15,474 nucleotides of DNA, from the NCBI GenBank assembly GCA_900541885.1, contig UQKW01000037.1, positions 1-15,474 of the forward strand. The letters run 5' to 3'. Shown one piece after another: positions 12,710-15,474 of the stretch. This DNA comes from an uncultured Collinsella sp. GTDB lineage: Bacteria; Actinomycetota; Coriobacteriia; Coriobacteriales; Coriobacteriaceae. Every line of letters begins with the position of its first letter. The first letter of the stretch is position 1. The translations under genes and the position numbers were made by a program. Below the pieces are notes generated by a model. The model was not told where the DNA came from. It saw nothing but the letters and a program-made list of their open reading frames with translations, and did not search any database.

Positions 12710-13909
12710 CTAGAGCTTGTGGTGGCGCTCTTCTTTACGTTCCTCGGCTGCCTGCTCCTCCTGTTTAAAGGCGGGGTCGTCGGGGGTTACCAGCTCGTCC
12801 TCGTGTGTGCGCTTGTTGTAATGGTGGCGCAGGACGGGTTCAAACAGGTGTAGGTGCTTGGCGAAGGCAGCCGAGCCAATGGCGAGCACGACAAAGATAA
12901 GCACGCGCGTGGGCACCTCGACCTGATTGATTGCGGCGGCGCCGGCCGAAAGCATGATGCACCAGGCGTAGATGAGCAGCACGGCCTGCTTTTGGTTGTA
13001 ACCCTCTTGGATCAGTCGGTGGTGGATGTGGCCCTTGTCGGCCTGTCCGATGCTAATGTGGGCGCGCTTGCGACGCACGATGGCGCTGAACGTGTCGATG
13101 ATGGGCACGCCTGCCACGATGAGCGGGATGATGAGCGAGGTGAGCGCGGCGGTGCGGCTCACGTTGAGCAGCGAGATGGAGCCCAAAGCGAAGCCCAGCA
13201 GCAGCGACCCCGAGTCGCCCAAGAAGATGCTCGCGGGGTTGAAGTTGTAATGCAGAAAAGCCACGCACGAGCCAAAGAGCGCGATGGAGAGCGCGGCGGC
13301 GTCGATACGGCCCGAAAGCATGGCCATCGTGAACATGGTGAACGATGCGATGCCGCAAATGCCCGTGGCCAGGCCGTCGAGGCCGTCGATGAGGTTGATG
13401 ATGTTGGTGAACGCCACCAGGTAGATCACGGTGATGGGGTAGGCGAGCCAGCCAAGCATGATCTCGCCGGGGGCAAACGGGTTGATGATGACGCCGATTT
13501 TTAAGCCGCCGATGCAGGCGATGAGCGCGGCGAGCACCTGGCCGGCCAGCTTTTGCTTGGGCTTGAGCTGGAAGACGTCGTCAATCGCGCCGGTCGCAAA
13601 GATCACGGTAAAGGAGAGTGCCAGCACGGGGTAGCTGATGTGAAGGCGCGGGTGCGGTACCAAAACGGGCGGCCAGCCCAGGTACCAGGTGCCCAGGATC
13701 TGCACGATGCAGGCGACGACGAGGCCCAAAAAGACCGCCGTGCCGCCCATGCGCGGGATGGGTTTAGTGTTGATGCGGCGCTTGGAAGGATAGTCGACGG
13801 CGTCGAGCTTGATTGCCAGGCGCTTGACCAGGGGCACCGCAAGGAAGGTCGTGATAAAAGCCGCGACCGCCACGCAAAAGTACGGTATGAAGCTCGTGGA
13901 GAAAGCCAT
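12710..13909 (-). CDS. undecaprenyl-phosphate sugar-1-phosphate transferase, TagO/WecA type (MraY family)
   Basis: This 399-residue membrane enzyme would move a HexNAc-1-phosphate from the UDP-sugar to undecaprenyl phosphate, the first step of teichoic acid or other envelope polysaccharide synthesis. Visible motifs in order are DYPSKRRINTKPIPRMGG (39-56), the metal-binding AIDDVF (108-113, Asp110-Asp111), NLIDGLDGLATG (172-183), FLGDSGSLLLG (229-239) and the cytoplasmic ADKGHIHHR (290-298). About eleven hydrophobic segments and a charged Glu/Lys-rich tail (365-399) complete it. The HIHH loop and lack of a MurNAc-pentapeptide signature favour TagO/WecA over MraY. The start is uncertain: ATG 13909 gives a normal N-terminus but a weak ribosome site, while an in-frame GTG at 14029 would add 40 residues unlike the family. 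trpS lies downstream. Confidence 0.9.
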   Translation of the reverse strand: MAFSTSFIPYFCVAVAAFITTFLAVPLVKRLAIKLDAVDYPSKRRINTKPIPRMGGTAVFLGLVVACIVQILGTWYLGWPPVLVPHPRLHISYPVLALSFTVIFATGAIDDVFQLKPKQKLAGQVLAALIACIGGLKIGVIINPFAPGEIMLGWLAYPITVIYLVAFTNIINLIDGLDGLATGICGIASFTMFTMAMLSGRIDAAALSIALFGSCVAFLHYNFNPASIFLGDSGSLLLGFALGSISLLNVSRTAALTSLIIPLIVAGVPIIDTFSAIVRRKRAHISIGQADKGHIHHRLIQEGYNQKQAVLLIYAWCIMLSAGAAAINQVEVPTRVLIFVVLAIGSAAFAKHLHLFEPVLRHHYNKRTHEDELVTPDDPAFKQEEQAAEERKEERHHKL

Positions 13910-14149
13910 GAATCGATAAACCGCCAAGCGTCGAAGGAAAAGGTCAAAGGACGCTACGCGCAAAAGGGCATAGCTGACCCATGATACTCGACCGAGGGGG
14001 TGCGGGGGTTTGCACCGTGCGATTATCACGCGCTTACCAGATATTGGGATGTTGGCGGGGGTTCTGCCGAGTGCCGTTGGGTGTCATGCGGGATCTGCGA
14101 TGGCAGTTTTTGGCAAAATCGGCAAAAGAAAACCACCCCCCACGTTACG
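13910..14149. other. gene-free stretch upstream of the TagO/WecA-type gene
   Basis: No gene is supported here apart from a possible N-terminal extension of the TagO/WecA-type protein back to GTG 14029. On the minus strand a tandem TTTTGCC-GA-TTTTGCC repeat lies at about 14112-14127, and I find no convincing -35/-10 pair. The AT/GC mixture suggests a promoter or leader region for the downstream minus-strand genes. Confidence 0.4.
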
Positions 14150-14331
14150 AAAATGAACCCACCTAAAACAGGTGGGTGCCCTCATCGACTGTTCCAGCGT
14201 CCTTAACAACGAAGGATACCTGTACTAAGTCCGACTGTGTGGGCTCCCTAAATAAACGCGACGGTTCACCCAGTTGCTCCGCGGGGGGCGGAATACCTAC
14301 ATCATAAAGCGGCACTTTGTTGATTCCAGTC
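14150..14331 (-). ncRNA. candidate structured non-coding RNA of about 180 nt, family not identified
   Basis: Read on the minus strand, GUGCC..CUU (from 14315) pairs with GAG..GGCAC (14183-14176) and closes a multibranch fold. Three internal hairpins follow: UCCGC/GCGGA (14292-14278), ACUG.GUG/CAC.CAGU (14274-14234) and CAG..UCCUU/AAGGA..CUG (14222-14195). A terminator-like hairpin ACCCACCU/AGGUGGGU (14177-14157) with UCAUUUU comes right after. A TGTAAT -10-like box (14338-14343) could start it near 14331. There is no reading frame with a ribosome site in it. Size and a terminal terminator fit a free-standing RNA. GGGUGAACCGUCGCG slightly resembles the T-box core but has an indel, and no stem I is evident. 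Confidence 0.55.
14157..14177 (-). terminator. terminator hairpin of the minus-strand candidate RNA
   Basis: An eight-bp perfect stem ACCCACCT/AGGTGGGT with a five-base loop is followed on the minus strand by TCATTTTC. On the plus strand no T-run follows, which is the main reason for placing the RNA on the minus strand. Confidence 0.65.
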
Positions 14332-14360
14332 TTGACATTACAAAATTCGTGTCGGACGAT
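14332..14360 (+). promoter_or_regulatory. candidate promoter for the radical SAM gene
   Basis: A perfect TTGACA (14332-14337) is followed after 17 nt by GACGAT (14355-14360), a weak -10. The predicted leader contains an ACGGC/GCCGT hairpin near 14361-14385. The box overlaps the likely divergent promoter of the minus-strand RNA. Confidence 0.4.
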
Positions 14361-14444
14361 TACGGCGCCTTGGGCTTGGAGCCGTCTGTGCGGTCCGGGC
14401 CTTTACGTTTGAGCTGCTGAATCGTTGTTTTGGAGCATGTTTTT

Positions 14445-15398
14445 ATGCCGACGTCGTTGACCGAACTTTTTTCGCCTGCCTGCCATTTGTGTCCGCGCCG
14501 TTGCGGTGCGGCGCGCGATGAGGGCGCGCATGGCGTGTGCGGCGCCGACGACACGCTTAAGGTCGCCCGCGCGGCGCTCCATATGTGGGAGGAGCCGCCC
14601 ATCTCGGGTGAGGCCGGCTCGGGCACGATCTTCTTTAGCGGCTGTTCGCTCAAATGCGTCTACTGCCAAAACCACGAGATCTCGACGGGTAATTTCGGTC
14701 TTGAGATTTCGCCCGAGCGCCTCGTCGAGATTATGCTGGAGTTACAGGACCAGGGCGCCAACAACATCAACCTGGTGACTGCGACACATTTTGCTCACCT
14801 GCTGCCGGCCGCGATTGCCGCAGCGCGGGAGCGCGGGCTGGACATCCCGATCGTCTACAACACGAGCGGCTATGAGCGGGCGAGTGCCGTTGCTGCCCTG
14901 GGTGACCTGGTTGATGTGTGGCTCACCGACTTTAAATATGCTGATGCCGAGCTTGCGCAGTCACTTTCTCATATTAAGGATTACCCGCGCGTGGCCGTGT
15001 CGGGTCTGGCACAGATGGCGCGCGAGGTCGAGCGCCGCGGGGGAGAGCTGGTGGACGACGAGGGGCTCATGAAGCGCGGCATCATCGTGCGTCACCTAGT
15101 GCTGCCGGGACATGCGGACGATTCGTGCCGCGTGCTGGACCTGGTGTGGCAGACGGTGGGCGACGTGCCGATTTCGGTCATGAACCAGTACACGCCCAAT
15201 GCGCTCATGCGCGAGCAAGGCGGCGAGTTGGCACGCGCCGTGACGCGCGAGGAGTACGAGCAGGTGCTCGATCATGCCGACGACCTGGGCTTTACGACGA
15301 TGTTCTGGCAAGAGGGCGGAGCGGTAGACGAGAGCTTCACCCCGGCCTTCGATACCACCGGTGTCCTTACCAGTGCAAAGTCGTGCGTTTGTCACTGA
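14445..15398 (+). CDS. radical SAM protein, PflX/PflA-like (COG1313 type)
   Basis: This 317-residue cytoplasmic protein has the radical SAM cluster motif CSLKCVYC (67-74, Cys67, Cys71, Cys74), which would bind a 4Fe-4S cluster and S-adenosylmethionine. Ahead of it is a second cysteine set, CHLCPRRC..GVCG (Cys13, Cys16, Cys20, Cys32), typical of the PflX group related to pyruvate formate-lyase activating enzymes. The barrel continues with NNINLVTATHF (about 110-120), VYNTSGYE (about 140-147), VDVWLTDFKY (155-164) and ISVMNQYTPN (about 246-255). The start is at 14445 because GGAG lies nine bases upstream; an in-frame TTG at 14430 is not supported. No formate-lyase-like substrate gene is present here, so the target is unknown. 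It is transcribed alone within this window. Confidence 0.85.
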   Translation: MPTSLTELFSPACHLCPRRCGAARDEGAHGVCGADDTLKVARAALHMWEEPPISGEAGSGTIFFSGCSLKCVYCQNHEISTGNFGLEISPERLVEIMLELQDQGANNINLVTATHFAHLLPAAIAAARERGLDIPIVYNTSGYERASAVAALGDLVDVWLTDFKYADAELAQSLSHIKDYPRVAVSGLAQMAREVERRGGELVDDEGLMKRGIIVRHLVLPGHADDSCRVLDLVWQTVGDVPISVMNQYTPNALMREQGGELARAVTREEYEQVLDHADDLGFTTMFWQEGGAVDESFTPAFDTTGVLTSAKSCVCH

Positions 15399-15474
15399 TA
15401 TTTCTGGGACGGGGATTAAAAAAGGCTCTGTTAGACCAGGATTGACATACATGTGTCCCCACGGTGCCATATCG

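Noticed and set aside
14234..14274. T-box core (GGGUGAACCGUCGCG) in the minus-strand RNA
   Set aside because: It differs from the T-box consensus by a missing G and an inserted U, lacks an upstream stem I of the needed length, and no amino-acid or synthetase gene follows directly.
15399..15474. TTGACA at 15442-15447 as a promoter for a gene beyond the right edge
   Set aside because: The only correctly spaced -10 is TGCCAT, a poor match, and the window ends before any start codon could be judged.
1..15474. tRNA, rRNA, prophage or insertion sequence genes
   Set aside because: I looked on both strands and found no cloverleaf, no rRNA-like segment and no transposase or integrase motifs.

Overview
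This window looks like part of the chromosome of a high-GC, gut-type actinobacterium of the class Coriobacteriia, most likely Collinsella or a close relative. That assignment is an inference from three things: GC-rich coding style, strong AGGAGG-type ribosome binding sites, and several families of short intergenic palindromes, including four copies of a CCACCACAAAGG...CCTTTGTGGTGG hairpin. No database search was possible.

Layout. (1) 1-416: the tail of an unidentified gene cut by the window edge, then a small acidic hypothetical protein. (2) 414-1702: an AT-richer island with a DUF3800 protein on the minus strand and three copies of a two-hairpin RNA element. One copy sits directly in front of the DUF3800 gene, downstream of a near-consensus promoter. 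The other two form a divergent pair with no protein of their own. (3) 1703-6167: a K+/H+ antiporter of the NhaP2/CvrA type (minus), a PPP-type metallophosphoesterase (plus) and a polysaccharide-flippase-like membrane protein (minus, TTG start). (4) 6168-11223: ATP-dependent PEP carboxykinase behind a LacI-type palindrome, a B3/B4 tRNA-binding-domain protein behind a terminator-bearing leader, a MarR-family regulator followed by a DegV (fatty-acid-binding) protein, and a short MGMT-like DNA-repair protein. Four hairpin repeats punctuate this run of genes. (5) 11224-14029: a 335-bp gene-free stretch with serial stem-loops, then trpS and a TagO/WecA-type sugar-phosphate transferase, both minus. 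(6) 14030-15474: a candidate structured non-coding RNA (minus) and a PflX-like radical SAM protein (plus).

Most genes are housekeeping or metabolic: ion homeostasis, gluconeogenesis or anaplerosis, tRNA charging, envelope polysaccharide synthesis and DNA repair. TagO/WecA (lipid-linked sugar initiation) and the flippase (lipid-linked oligosaccharide export) could serve the same envelope pathway, but they are not adjacent.

The most interesting system is DUF3800 plus RNA. Its order (promoter, small hairpin RNA, intrinsic terminator, protein gene) is that of type III toxin-antitoxin loci. The three RNA copies show compensatory changes in their first stem, and a 9-nt leader segment could pair with the gene's Shine-Dalgarno region. 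A class of DUF3800-associated RNA motifs has been described by comparative genomics, so the association itself may be known. The divergent protein-less pair and the toxin-antitoxin-like layout are the parts worth following up.
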